A DNA stretch of 29,949 nt from positions 1-29,949 of the forward strand of contig CAJUFP010000059.1 of NCBI GenBank assembly GCA_910585645.1. Reading direction: 5' to 3'. This DNA comes from an uncultured Hungatella sp. GTDB lineage: Bacteria; Bacillota; Clostridia; Lachnospirales; Lachnospiraceae. Each line of letters begins with the position of its first letter. The first letter of the stretch is position 1. Both the position numbers and the translations under genes were made by a program. Below, piece after piece: positions 6,935 through 15,121 of this stretch. The notes beneath the pieces were generated by a model. The model did no database searches and was not told the origin of the DNA. It saw only the letters and a program-made list of their open reading frames with translations.

Positions 6935-8269
6935 ATGAGTCATTCCATTACCCCAGACCACCTGGGAGCCTACGGCAAAAACTTCAATGCGGACCGGGCA
7001 AACCGGGTTGCCAGAGACGCTGTCATGTCCGGCGGTTTGTTAAACAGCTGCAAAAATCCGGAAGCCATCCGCCACGGCAACCACCAGTTTTCCCTGTCCT
7101 TAAAACAGGGCAAGATGACCAACCAGAAACAGAGCGGCCGCTGCTGGCTTTTCGCCGCCACCAACGTTATGCGTTTTCGCGTCATCAAGACCTGCAACCT
7201 GGAAAACTTTGAACTGTCCCAGAGCTATCTGTTCTTCTGGGATAAGCTAGAAAAATCCAACTGGTTTTTGGAGAACATCCTGGACACCCTAAACGAGCCG
7301 GTGGAAGGCCGTCTCGTCAGCTACCTTCTGGCAGACCCGATCTGCGACGGCGGCCAGTGGGATATGGCGGTAAACCTGGTAAACAAATACGGCGTTGTAC
7401 CTAAATATTCCATGCCGGAATCCAACATTTCCAGCGGCACCAGAGAGATGAACCGCGTCATGACCGAACTTTTAAGAAACGACGCCTGCATCCTGCGGAC
7501 CCTGGCCGCCCAGGGAACCAGCCGTCAGGAACTGGAAGAGAAAAAGGAAGCCATGGTGGGGGACATTTACCGCATGCTCTGTATCTGCCTTGGAGAACCG
7601 CCAAAGACCGTAGACATGGAAGCCAGGGATAAAGACGGAAATTTCATCCAGGAGATCGGCCTCACTCCCCAGGAGTTTTTCAAGAAATACGTGGACATGG
7701 ACTTAAACGATTACATAAGCCTGATCAACGCCCCCACCGCCGACAAGCCTTTCTACCGCCGCTACACAGTCGGAATGCTGGGCAATGTAAAAGAAGGCAA
7801 CCCCATCTGCTATCTGAACCTGCCTGTTGACCAGCTGAAAAAAGCAGCCATCGCCCAGTTAAAAGACGGGGAACCGGTGTGGTTTGGCTGCGATATGGGT
7901 CCCTTTATCAGCCGGGACTTAGGGCTTATGGACACATCTCTCTATGACTTCAAAGACTTCCTCCAGGTAGACTTCCCCATGACCAAGGGCCAGCGCCTGG
8001 ACTATGGCCAAAGCCTTATGACCCACGCCATGGTATTCCAGGGCGTCAACCTGACAGGGGAGGGAGTTCCCACCCGCTGGAGAGTGGAAAACAGCTGGGG
8101 CGAGGACCCGGGCGAAAAAGGATATTTTATCATGAGCGACCAGTGGTTTGATGAGTATATGTACCAGGTGGTGGTACACAAGAAGTATCTGACCAAAGAG
8201 CAGCTTAACATTCTGGACACGGAGACCATCGTGTTAAATCCATGGGACCCGATGGGTTCCCTGGCTTAA
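6935..8269 (+). CDS. pepC: Aminopeptidase C (C1 family, bleomycin hydrolase type)
   Basis: Cytoplasmic cysteine aminopeptidase that trims N-terminal residues from peptides. The protein has 444 residues, the usual length. The catalytic triad is complete: C70 in QSGRCW, H364 in THAMVF and N386 in ENSWG. The start at 6935 is chosen over an in-frame ATG 72 bases upstream because a perfect AGGAGG lies eight bases before it and because homologues begin near this point. It is the only plus-strand gene in the window and is transcribed alone from a promoter at 6827-6855. It ends at a GC-rich hairpin shared with the converging gene on its right. Confidence 0.96.
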   Translation: MSHSITPDHLGAYGKNFNADRANRVARDAVMSGGLLNSCKNPEAIRHGNHQFSLSLKQGKMTNQKQSGRCWLFAATNVMRFRVIKTCNLENFELSQSYLFFWDKLEKSNWFLENILDTLNEPVEGRLVSYLLADPICDGGQWDMAVNLVNKYGVVPKYSMPESNISSGTREMNRVMTELLRNDACILRTLAAQGTSRQELEEKKEAMVGDIYRMLCICLGEPPKTVDMEARDKDGNFIQEIGLTPQEFFKKYVDMDLNDYISLINAPTADKPFYRRYTVGMLGNVKEGNPICYLNLPVDQLKKAAIAQLKDGEPVWFGCDMGPFISRDLGLMDTSLYDFKDFLQVDFPMTKGQRLDYGQSLMTHAMVFQGVNLTGEGVPTRWRVENSWGEDPGEKGYFIMSDQWFDEYMYQVVVHKKYLTKEQLNILDTETIVLNPWDPMGSLA

Positions 8270-8276
8270 GAGCCTC

Positions 8277-8305
8277 CCGGCCCACGGCTTTTTGCCGCGG
8301 GCCGG
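8277..8305. terminator. GC-rich hairpin between converging genes
   Basis: A 12-position stem with one mismatch (CCGGCCC-A-CGGC against GCCG-C-GGGCCGG) closes a five-T loop. It sits in the 42-bp gap between the aminopeptidase stop and the stop of the converging gene. On the plus strand it is followed by CCTTTCC, a weak T run. It may serve both directions. Confidence 0.6.
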
Positions 8306-8311
8306 CCTTTC

Positions 8312-8749
8312 CTACAGATACGCCTTCAGCCGCTCCACATTCTTTTCCTCAAACTCCTTAAGATGCTTCATCAGCTTTACCACCTCTCTGTCAGCCAGAG
8401 ACTCATATTCATGGATCCGCTTCTGGGCGTCAATGATCCCCATGTTGCTCCCTTTTATCAGCATCTGGGCCACATGGGACGGCGACGAGTCCACCATCAG
8501 TTTCATGTCAATCATCAGGTAGGTCATCATCTTCTGCATGGCGTTGATCCCTTTCTCATCATAGCCCGCGTCATTTAACTTCCTTCCCGCCTCCTCATGG
8601 ATCTGCCGGTACTCTTTCTGCTGCGCCCGCAGCCCCTCCTTAAACTTCCCCGCCTCCACCATAGGCAGGATCTCCCCCAGGGACTCAGCCCCCATCTGGG
8701 AATTCTGGTAGATAAAATTTAAAAGCTGCGCGTCCGCGTTCTTGTCCAT
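8312..8749 (-). CDS. Unknown helical 145-residue protein
   Basis: Family not recognised with certainty. The whole 145-residue sequence is predicted helical, with heptad-like spacing and many Glu, Lys and Met residues. It looks like two similar helical hairpins (about 5-60 and 85-145), consistent with a ferritin-like or four-helix bundle fold. No membrane segment or signal peptide is seen. GGGAG lies ten bases before the start. It faces the aminopeptidase gene and lies just right of the restriction-modification locus, whose genes run on the same strand and end about 90 bp upstream. No function is proposed. Confidence 0.8.
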   Translation of the reverse strand: MDKNADAQLLNFIYQNSQMGAESLGEILPMVEAGKFKEGLRAQQKEYRQIHEEAGRKLNDAGYDEKGINAMQKMMTYLMIDMKLMVDSSPSHVAQMLIKGSNMGIIDAQKRIHEYESLADREVVKLMKHLKEFEEKNVERLKAYL

Positions 8750-8828
8750 AACCTGTCATCTCCCTTTCACCGTGATCGTATGGATAGTATGGCGCGGGAA
8801 TCCTTATTTTATTCCCCTCCCTGTCCTT

Positions 8829-8851
8829 CTGTACGGGAATTTACCGTACAG
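8829..8851. other. Perfect inverted repeat at the end of the restriction-modification locus
   Basis: Eight-base arms CTGTACGG and CCGTACAG flank a seven-base spacer. The repeat overlaps the stop codon of the methylase C-terminal part. No T run follows on the minus strand, so a simple terminator is unlikely. It could be an mRNA 3' hairpin, an operator for the next gene, or a boundary of the acquired locus. Confidence 0.5.
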
Positions 8852-9911
8852 TATGTCTTGTAGACTGCATGGATAACAGTGAACTCTTAATTGACTCATA
8901 CAAATTTTCATGCCCTATGGCGGCTAAAACTTTATAGTCAAATTCTTTCCTATCATGGTCATCAAGCTCGTCCTTTGTATCCATCACATGGCGATCTTTA
9001 ATCCTGTCAAATAATTCCACAATCTCTGCTGCGTCCGCCTCTGAAATGATCTTAGGATCGATCATATACATGTGCTTTAGCTTACTGCTGCTTGCATCCA
9101 ATACTCCCAATCCCCGTCCAAATCCCATAGCTTCAATGGCAAACATACCGAAAAGGGAATTTAGCAGTGCATGCAGCAATTCTATCGGAATATCTGTATT
9201 CTTTACCAGCATCCTTGTAAAACGCTGATCAACAAATGTACTCTCGTAAAACCTGGATACAAATAAACGCTTATCAGGATTCAGGGCCGTTACAAAATCC
9301 GCCTTGGCTCCGTCGTCCATCTCATACCAAAATCCTCCGGAACGTTTTAAGGCTTTTGGCAGTAATTTGCCTGTCCCGTTCTTAATGTTCTCAAATTTTT
9401 CAATCCAGTTTAAGGCGCCAATATGCCCCAGCCGCCGCAGTTCCTCCTTAGATCGATGACAGCAAAATGCCTCAATATCTGTCTGTGCCATATAGGATCT
9501 TAACAATGCCGGATTTTTAAGTACCGGTTTCACATATTCAGACTCAATCCCGCTATCCTTTGAGGGATAAAACAAAGCATTCCACCCTCTTCGTTCACCC
9601 CTTTTTACCATGACCATCTCTTCAACAGGTATCAGACAATCTCCCAGCTCATCCATCCATGAAATGTCATGAAATAAGGCATTTAAAGATATTCCTCTCG
9701 TAGTAATCCTTCTGATCACCTCAACAGGATAACGTTTCACTGAGGCTGCTGTGCTGTCAGTCTCCTCCCCAAGCACAATACTGCTTATGATCGTCTCCTT
9801 CTCATCCAGGCTGATCTGCTTTAGATCTTTATGGATCATCCAAAAGTTTATTACCAACTTCTGATCCGGCACAGACAACTCCTTCTTCTGCAATACAAGC
9901 AGCGTAGCCAC
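8841..9911 (-). CDS. Type IIG restriction-modification enzyme, C-terminal part (downstream of frameshift)
   Basis: This 356-residue reading frame opens at GTG without a convincing ribosome binding site. Read upstream in the same frame it gives SNSGRWFENADV and joins directly onto the C-terminus of the preceding methylase part, a junction typical of the end of the catalytic domain in N6-adenine methylases of this type. The rest would be the target-recognition and C-terminal helical region. Without the upstream part it has neither nuclease nor methylase motifs, so alone it is probably inactive. Restoring the frame by removing one base at 9948-9950 would give one protein of about 916 residues. 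It is most likely a pseudogene fragment or the product of recoding. Confidence 0.75.
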   Translation of the reverse strand: MATLLVLQKKELSVPDQKLVINFWMIHKDLKQISLDEKETIISSIVLGEETDSTAASVKRYPVEVIRRITTRGISLNALFHDISWMDELGDCLIPVEEMVMVKRGERRGWNALFYPSKDSGIESEYVKPVLKNPALLRSYMAQTDIEAFCCHRSKEELRRLGHIGALNWIEKFENIKNGTGKLLPKALKRSGGFWYEMDDGAKADFVTALNPDKRLFVSRFYESTFVDQRFTRMLVKNTDIPIELLHALLNSLFGMFAIEAMGFGRGLGVLDASSSKLKHMYMIDPKIISEADAAEIVELFDRIKDRHVMDTKDELDDHDRKEFDYKVLAAIGHENLYESIKSSLLSMQSTRHTVR

Positions 9912-9944
9912 AACATCCGCATTCTCAAACCAACGTCCGCTATT

Positions 9945-9951
9945 ACTAAAT
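9945..9951 (-). other. Single-base frameshift inside the type IIG gene
   Basis: On the minus strand the frame runs GTA ATT TAG and stops. Skipping one T gives GTA ATT AGT AAT AGC, which continues in the next frame through SNSGRWFENADV into the 356-residue part. A GAGGT lies four bases before the ATT codon. The extra base lies in a three-base run only, so slippage at a long homopolymer is not the cause. Confidence 0.8.
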
Positions 9952-11592
9952 TACAACCTCATGAACTTCATAATAGAACTGTAACGCGTCAAAAAACCTT
10001 TTGCCAATCTCGGTCCCCAGCCACGAATTTGACAAAACGATCCCCAATCGTCCACCTATCTTTAACAATTCGTGTAATTTAAACGGCAGATAATTATATA
10101 AATCTGTCTTTCCCAAGGTAAATTCTATCCCTGTATCATCCTTGATCCGCTGTCTGTACTTATTTATATATTCGGTCTCATCCGCAGCTATTTTGTTATA
10201 CTCAACAAACGGCAGATTAGAGACAATTGCCCCGAACTCTGGTATCTCCTCCTCAATCCCGCTGCCATCGACAGGACTCTTGATCTCGATCCTGTCCTTG
10301 CTATGCACAGCAAACACATCCGACTGAAATATATTTAGTGGTATATTCATCGCTTCCATATTCGTCACCGCAATGCTGGCAATCTGTAATGGGTACGCGT
10401 ATTTATCCGCGATCCATGTGGTCCGAAAGGCAGCTTCCGAATCCCGCATCCGGTCTGTCTTGTTTTTGATGATTGCCCTGGCGATCGTACCTGTTCCCGC
10501 GCACAAGTCCGCGCACTGGTCATGCCAATTAAGAACGGTTATCTGACAAAGCAGATCTGCCAGACAATACGGGGTGGCATACTGACCTCTTATTTCCCTT
10601 TTGGCTGTGTGAACGGTCTTTTCCAATATTTCCTGCAGAACGGTCTGGTCAACTTTCTCTATCTTATTCTCAATCAAAAATTGATTGTAATCTACAATAT
10701 CAATCCATGTATCTTCCGGTATTACCTCATTGTACTTCAGCTTCTTAAATACATTGTAAAAATCTCCCTGTTTTACAATCTCATCTATAACTGCATTCCC
10801 ATCTGACGGGGTTGAGGTACTGTCAATTTCATCTATCTGATAGGCACAATTATGGTACCTTTTTATGGTGTTGGCAAACATGATCCTGTTAGTCCAGTTT
10901 AGCAGGATGGATTTGGCATATGCGCAGTACATATCATTCTCGTCTTTCTCATACTCTTCATGAAACACATTCCACCATACCTTTAACCGGCGTTCCATGG
11001 CCATGCTCCTGCTTGCCTCTAACAAAAGAGTTTCCGCCACCAGATTCTTATTTCTCTGGATCAGCTCTGTCATAAGCCCATCCGATACCGTGGCTTCAAT
11101 CGGTGATACGGATATGGCTCCGTGAACCAAAAATTCGTTTACGGTTATTATGATGTCCTTGATAACCGGCAGCCATTCTGCCTTATAGATATTTACATCT
11201 TCACGGCTTCTTATGTGATCAGTCCCGCTCCAAACCCTGGCTTCCTCAAAATCCCCGGCTTCGTTCTTTATATATAGCTTCCCATATGTAAAGTTCCAGA
11301 TCACAAAACTATCTAAAGCCAGAGCTTCCGCCTTTCTGGCCGCGTCCCTGATCAGCGCTTCATCGGTAATACAGACATCCGGCATCTTCAGTTCCCATCC
11401 CTGCAAAACTCTGTTCTGCGCCTCATCTTCGTACAGCAAGACATCAGGAAACATACTCTTTTTATTAACAGACAGTGTACTTTCTCCGCCTGCGCTTTTA
11501 ATCTTTAAATTCAGCCCCTTTAGCAATGCCCTTATTTCTGAGATGATCACAATGGCCCAGCTTCTCTCATTATGCCTTACGATGGTTCCCAT
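9946..11592 (-). CDS. Type IIG restriction-modification enzyme, N-terminal part (nuclease plus N6-adenine methylase)
   Basis: The 548-residue part holds a predicted PD-(D/E)XK nuclease near the N-terminus (P49-D50, then E67-L-K69). A helical connector follows (about 170-330), then a gamma-class adenine methylase domain with motif X GQYATP (336-341), motif I DLCAGTGT (362-369) and motif IV NLPF (459-462, a variant of NPPY). Fused nuclease, methylase and specificity regions in one chain define type IIG enzymes, which cut and methylate as one protein. The frame ends early at VHEVVI because of a one-base shift. The start lies six bases after the stop of the upstream methyltransferase gene, whose end supplies AAAGG/AGGT as ribosome binding site. 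Confidence 0.85.
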   Translation of the reverse strand: MGTIVRHNERSWAIVIISEIRALLKGLNLKIKSAGGESTLSVNKKSMFPDVLLYEDEAQNRVLQGWELKMPDVCITDEALIRDAARKAEALALDSFVIWNFTYGKLYIKNEAGDFEEARVWSGTDHIRSREDVNIYKAEWLPVIKDIIITVNEFLVHGAISVSPIEATVSDGLMTELIQRNKNLVAETLLLEASRSMAMERRLKVWWNVFHEEYEKDENDMYCAYAKSILLNWTNRIMFANTIKRYHNCAYQIDEIDSTSTPSDGNAVIDEIVKQGDFYNVFKKLKYNEVIPEDTWIDIVDYNQFLIENKIEKVDQTVLQEILEKTVHTAKREIRGQYATPYCLADLLCQITVLNWHDQCADLCAGTGTIARAIIKNKTDRMRDSEAAFRTTWIADKYAYPLQIASIAVTNMEAMNIPLNIFQSDVFAVHSKDRIEIKSPVDGSGIEEEIPEFGAIVSNLPFVEYNKIAADETEYINKYRQRIKDDTGIEFTLGKTDLYNYLPFKLHELLKIGGRLGIVLSNSWLGTEIGKRFFDALQFYYEVHEVVI

Positions 11593-11598
11593 AATAAC

Positions 11599-12459
11599 CT
11601 ACCTTTCTTTAAATTCAGAAATAACATTTTGCTCCTTTATATATTTACGTGTCTTCTTATCCAGCTGTTCCCAGGCCAAAAACAATCTTCGCTTCGCGAC
11701 ATCAATATAATCGATATCCTCTCTTTTAAACAGAGCTACGTTTTCATTTTTTTCAATGCCGATAAAATTTCTTCCCTCCATCAAAGCAGCCACCAGGAAT
11801 GAACCACTGCCAAAGGTGTTATCCAGTACCACGTCTCCCGGATTCGTATAAGTCCGGATCATGTACCTTCCCAGTTCGATTGGTTTTTGTGTGGGGTGCA
11901 GCACGGCCCCCTCACACTCAGCGGTCTTGACATATATGATATCCGTCGGATAGCGCTCTCCCTTGCTGGCCACATGGACAGGCTCAAAATCACCGTAATT
12001 TCCGCACAATTGATCCTTTCTCACTCCCTTATCATAAGGATCTCCCTGTGTCATCTGGGGGTGGTATGTGGGCTGTTTCTTATAGAACACACACACATCT
12101 TCGTGTTTTCGAAGGGGCTGTTTTTTGGCGTTGAGAAAGTTTGTGGGCTTTGACTTTTCCCAAACCCACTTGTACTTATATATATTGGGCTGGCTTAAAA
12201 TTAATTTTGCTGTAAAAATCCCGTTGGAAGTCAAAACAATGGCGCCATTGGCTTTAATGACCCGGTTATACTGTTTCCATAACTGGTCCAGCGGGATATA
12301 GCAATCCCATTCATTCTGTGTCATCCCGTATGGCAGGTCGCAGAGAATCATATCTACGCTTCCATCTGGTATCTTGTTCATATATTCCAGGCAATCACCT
12401 TCAAAAAGCTGATTCATCACCTCATCCATATTGATAACCGGCTTATCCACTTTTTTCAT
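11599..12459 (-). CDS. Site-specific DNA methyltransferase, beta class (N4-cytosine/N6-adenine)
   Basis: Uses S-adenosylmethionine to methylate an exocyclic amino group in DNA. In the 286-residue protein, motif IV DLPYG is at 41-45 and the HPTQKP segment at 188-193. The SAM-binding motif I is DNTFGSGSF at 213-221. The order IV before I is typical of the beta class. The chosen start has GAGGAG seven bases upstream; a longer frame opening 21 codons earlier would overlap the promoter. It is first in an operon with the type IIG gene. Type IIG enzymes often methylate one strand of an asymmetric site, so this enzyme probably protects the other strand. Its bases are visibly richer in A and T than the flanking genes. 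Confidence 0.93.
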   Translation of the reverse strand: MKKVDKPVINMDEVMNQLFEGDCLEYMNKIPDGSVDMILCDLPYGMTQNEWDCYIPLDQLWKQYNRVIKANGAIVLTSNGIFTAKLILSQPNIYKYKWVWEKSKPTNFLNAKKQPLRKHEDVCVFYKKQPTYHPQMTQGDPYDKGVRKDQLCGNYGDFEPVHVASKGERYPTDIIYVKTAECEGAVLHPTQKPIELGRYMIRTYTNPGDVVLDNTFGSGSFLVAALMEGRNFIGIEKNENVALFKREDIDYIDVAKRRLFLAWEQLDKKTRKYIKEQNVISEFKER

Positions 12460-12495
12460 AGAACTGCTCCTCAACTTCATTGATCTATTTGCTAT

Positions 12496-12524
12496 ATAAT
12501 AGCATACTTTTTTATCGAACACAA
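12496..12524 (-). promoter_or_regulatory. Sigma-A type promoter of the restriction-modification operon
   Basis: On the minus strand TTGTGT (-35) is followed after 17 bp by TATTAT (-10). The start would fall about 30 bp before the methyltransferase ATG at 12459. Confidence 0.65.
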
Positions 12525-12528
12525 GTTC
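12516..12528. promoter_or_regulatory. LexA-like (SOS) box over the -35 element
   Basis: On the plus strand CGAAC-ACAA-GTTC matches the Gram-positive LexA/DinR consensus CGAAC-RNRY-GTTYG at all but the last spacer position and the final base. It overlaps the whole -35 hexamer of the methyltransferase promoter, where a bound repressor would block polymerase. The sequence match is direct; LexA control is inferred. Confidence 0.5.
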
Positions 12529-12544
12529 TTTATATTTTTTTCAT

Positions 12545-12580
12545 AAAAAAACTGCCTACCCGGCAAACAGGTAAGCAGTT
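12545..12580 (-). terminator. Intrinsic terminator after the GH4 gene
   Basis: A stem of AACTGCTTACC against GGTAGGCAGTT with one mismatch and a nine-base loop is followed on the minus strand by seven T. It lies about 20 bp past the GH4 stop codon and separates that gene from the restriction-modification promoter. Confidence 0.85.
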
Positions 12581-12601
12581 CTCCTTTTCATTTCTTAATC
12601 C

Positions 12602-14005
12602 CTACAGCCCTTTCTCCGTCAGCTCTCTAGCCACGTCATCCTTTATCGTAACGCCTTCCTTCTCCAGCTGCGCGATCTTCTCGGCAAACTGGGGCAGATA
12701 CTTCTTGTGGGCGATCAACAGCTCGTCCAGCACCCTCTTGGCCGTCTCGCCGGAGGGAACCTGAGGATTCAGGATAAAGGCCTGGAGCGCCATGCCGTAA
12801 TCACCGGTCACCGCGGCCTCGCACACGCACAGCTCCATGTTCTTCATCACCTGCAGCCAGCCTCTCTCAGCCGGACGAAGGGACCCGAACGCGATGGGAA
12901 GCGCCCCGCAGGCCCCCACATGGGCGGAAACCTCCACCACACAGTCAGCCGGAAGATCCGGAACGGCTCCGTTGTTCTTGGTGGAAACCACAATATGGGT
13001 ATTCTTGTTGGCGTAAATCGACGCGATGGTCTCGCAGGCGGCATCCGAATAGTGGGCTCCGCCTCTCTTGGCCAGCTGCTCCGGTTTCTCGTTCAGATCC
13101 GGATTCTTGTAAAGCTCAAACAGCTCTGCCTCTGTCTGCTTTACCTGCTGAGCCCTTGTCCCCTTCTCAGGGTCATTGTACTCCTCCAGCGCGTGGTTTA
13201 ACATCTCTTCCTGCCTGTAATAATACCTGTGGTACGCGCAGGGGATCATGCCCATCTGATCCAGCTGCTCCTTAAAGAACTTCACGTCAAACACATTGGC
13301 CGGCGTTCCCGCGTCCGCCTCCGGGTCATACAGCTTGTCAATGATTTCGGGGGTCACGTCCTTCCCGTTTAAGTCAAAGACTTTGTGCCAGTGGAAATGG
13401 TTCAGGCCCGCGAACTTGTAGATCAGCTCCTCCGGCTCCTTGCCGATCATCTTGGGCTCCCTGAGCATAGCCCCCACAGGAACATTGCACAGGCCGATGA
13501 CCTTATCCCATTTGCCGTAGCGGATCACTGCCTCTGTCACCATGCCGCTTGGGTTGGTAAAGTTCACCAGCCACGCGTCGGGACACAGCTCCTTCATATC
13601 CTCAACAATGCCAAGGATCACCGGGATGGTGCGGAACGCCTTGAACATGCCGCCTGCCCCGTTGGTCTCCTGTCCCAGCATCCCGTAGGACAGAGGGATC
13701 CGCTCATCCTTGATCCTGGCGTTTAAAAGACCCACACGGAACTGAGTGGTAACGAAATCCGCGCCCGGCAGCGCCTCTCTCCGGTCAAGAGTCAGATGAA
13801 CCTTCACATCATAGGGGGAAGCGTCCCACATGCGCTGAGCCATCTTGCCCACGATCTCCAGCTTCTCCCTGCCCTCCTCGATGTCAACCAGCCAGATCTC
13901 CTTGATGGGAAGCTGATCATACCGCTTGATAAAGCCCTCCATTAACTCCGGAGTGTAACTGCTGCCGCCGCCGATGGTCACAATCTTTACGGGTTTCTTA
14001 TCCAT
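12602..14005 (-). CDS. GH4 family glycosidase, probable 6-phospho-beta-glucosidase
   Basis: GH4 enzymes cleave glycosides by an NAD-dependent oxidation-elimination route that also needs Mn2+. The 467-residue protein has the N-terminal NAD-binding segment KIVTIGGGSSYTPEL, the NPSG segment at 151-154, the metal ligand C173 in LCNVP and the histidine H203 in GLNHFHW. CNVP is typical of 6-phospho-beta-glucosidases (CelF/LicH). The ATG at 14005 is chosen because AAGGAGG lies just upstream; the frame continues 34 codons further but without a ribosome binding site. The neighbouring RpiR gene suggests local control by a sugar phosphate. No PTS transporter is in the window, so the source of the phosphorylated sugar is not visible. 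Confidence 0.93.
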   Translation of the reverse strand: MDKKPVKIVTIGGGSSYTPELMEGFIKRYDQLPIKEIWLVDIEEGREKLEIVGKMAQRMWDASPYDVKVHLTLDRREALPGADFVTTQFRVGLLNARIKDERIPLSYGMLGQETNGAGGMFKAFRTIPVILGIVEDMKELCPDAWLVNFTNPSGMVTEAVIRYGKWDKVIGLCNVPVGAMLREPKMIGKEPEELIYKFAGLNHFHWHKVFDLNGKDVTPEIIDKLYDPEADAGTPANVFDVKFFKEQLDQMGMIPCAYHRYYYRQEEMLNHALEEYNDPEKGTRAQQVKQTEAELFELYKNPDLNEKPEQLAKRGGAHYSDAACETIASIYANKNTHIVVSTKNNGAVPDLPADCVVEVSAHVGACGALPIAFGSLRPAERGWLQVMKNMELCVCEAAVTGDYGMALQAFILNPQVPSGETAKRVLDELLIAHKKYLPQFAEKIAQLEKEGVTIKDDVARELTEKGL

Positions 14006-14111
14006 GATTTTCCTCCTTATATTCAGGCCGGTATATCCCGGCGGTAGGGCCATATCCTGCCGCCCGCAGCTGTCCGGCTGCCGCCATAACAGCCTGCCCC
14101 GGAACATCCCG

Positions 14112-14180
14112 CCTTTCTGGTACTTCTATTTTCACGGATTTTCCCCTGTTTGTCAATGCCCCGGAGCCTATCTGGTACAC
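14112..14180. promoter_or_regulatory. Two direct repeats flanking a possible GH4 promoter
   Basis: CCTTTCTGGTACTT (14112-14125) and CCTATCTGGTACAC (14167-14180) are near-identical and 55 bp apart, about five helical turns. Between them a TTGACA -35 on the minus strand (14151-14156) has a poor -10. The spacing suits a repressor contacting two sites, possibly the adjacent RpiR protein. A further GC-rich leader with a nine-position inverted repeat (about 14040-14064) lies before the gene start. Confidence 0.4.
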
Positions 14181-14233
14181 TGTTTCCATTTCCCTGTGGT
14201 TTTTTCATTGGCCTTGTGAACAGCGTTCCCTTC

Positions 14234-15109
14234 CTATCCTTCCAGGATCGGGTTGTCCGAATGTCGGTCGTCGCACTCCTTCGCGACCTTCACCTTCTCC
14301 CGATAATGGCTGTCATAGTCCCGGTTAAAATACCCTGCGTACAGCACATCCAGAAGATACATCACCGATACATTCAGGCCAAAAGTCCCAAGATTCTTTA
14401 CAAGCTTTTCCCTGGTGGACACGTACAGACACACATCGCACATTTCCGACAGGGAATTATTTCCGTAAGAAGTGATGGCCATGGTGGAGATCCCCCGCTC
14501 TTTGGCTTTCTTTCCGATCTTCAGCCCCACATTGGTCTCCCCGGTGTAGGAAATGATCATAAACGCCGCCGTTTTCTGACAATAGCACGCCTGATAATAC
14601 CCTTCCCCGATACGGGTACTTGTGTGAACCATCTTTCCGACCCTTGCCATCTTGTCCTGGAAGATCTCCACAAGCCCCATCTGAGGCCCCAGGGTGCAGA
14701 CATAGATCTCCCCTGCCCTGTGGATCATGTCAACGGCCCTCTTTAACGTCTCCGGCTCCAAAAGAGACTTACAGTCCCGCAGGATCTCCTCATAGAGGAC
14801 TTCGATCTTGTTGGCCACAGTGATCTCCCGATCCCCCTTGTCAAACGGAAAATTAGGGTCCAGGGACTTAAAGTGGGACGAGAGATACTCCACCTCTTTT
14901 AAGTAATCCTCTCTCAAGTCATTAAACCCCTCGTACCCCACCTTCTGGCAGAACCGGATGATGGTGGAGGGAGCCACGTACAGCTCCCTGGCCATCTTCC
15001 TCACGCTGACATCCCGCAGCCTCTCCTTCATATCCAGGATATAATCCGCGATGCGGCTGTCAATGTCTGAAAAATACTCCCTGTTTTGCAGTTTCTCTTT
15101 AACAAGCAT
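14234..15109 (-). CDS. RpiR/MurR-family transcriptional regulator
   Basis: Predicted sugar-phosphate-responsive regulator of 291 residues. The N-terminal RpiR helix-turn-helix domain covers about 1-77, with the recognition part around 35-60 (SVRKMARELYVAPSTIIRFC). The C-terminal SIS domain covers about 120-265 and binds phosphosugars in this family. The gene starts 12 bp after the purL stop and lies 228 bp before the GH4 start on the same strand, so it is likely the local regulator of the glycosidase. Read-through from purL could transcribe it. The ribosome binding site (GGGAAG) is weak. Its ligand is not known. Confidence 0.92.
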   Translation of the reverse strand: MLVKEKLQNREYFSDIDSRIADYILDMKERLRDVSVRKMARELYVAPSTIIRFCQKVGYEGFNDLREDYLKEVEYLSSHFKSLDPNFPFDKGDREITVANKIEVLYEEILRDCKSLLEPETLKRAVDMIHRAGEIYVCTLGPQMGLVEIFQDKMARVGKMVHTSTRIGEGYYQACYCQKTAAFMIISYTGETNVGLKIGKKAKERGISTMAITSYGNNSLSEMCDVCLYVSTREKLVKNLGTFGLNVSVMYLLDVLYAGYFNRDYDSHYREKVKVAKECDDRHSDNPILEG

Positions 15110-15121
15110 TGATCCGCTTCC

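Noticed and set aside
9911..9947. Independent start of a separate second gene for the methylase C-terminal part
   Set aside because: The GTG has no ribosome binding site, and the frame upstream of it encodes sequence that completes the methylase domain. A frameshifted single gene explains the data better.
10522..10806. Plus-strand 94-codon frame in the restriction-modification locus
   Set aside because: It is antisense to the methylase connector region and looks like a hydrophobic shadow frame without a start signal.
14040..14064. Inverted repeat in the GH4 leader as a riboswitch or terminator
   Set aside because: The stem has a C-A mismatch on the transcript strand and no T run, and no known riboswitch consensus was recognised. 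It is kept only as a note with the GH4 promoter.
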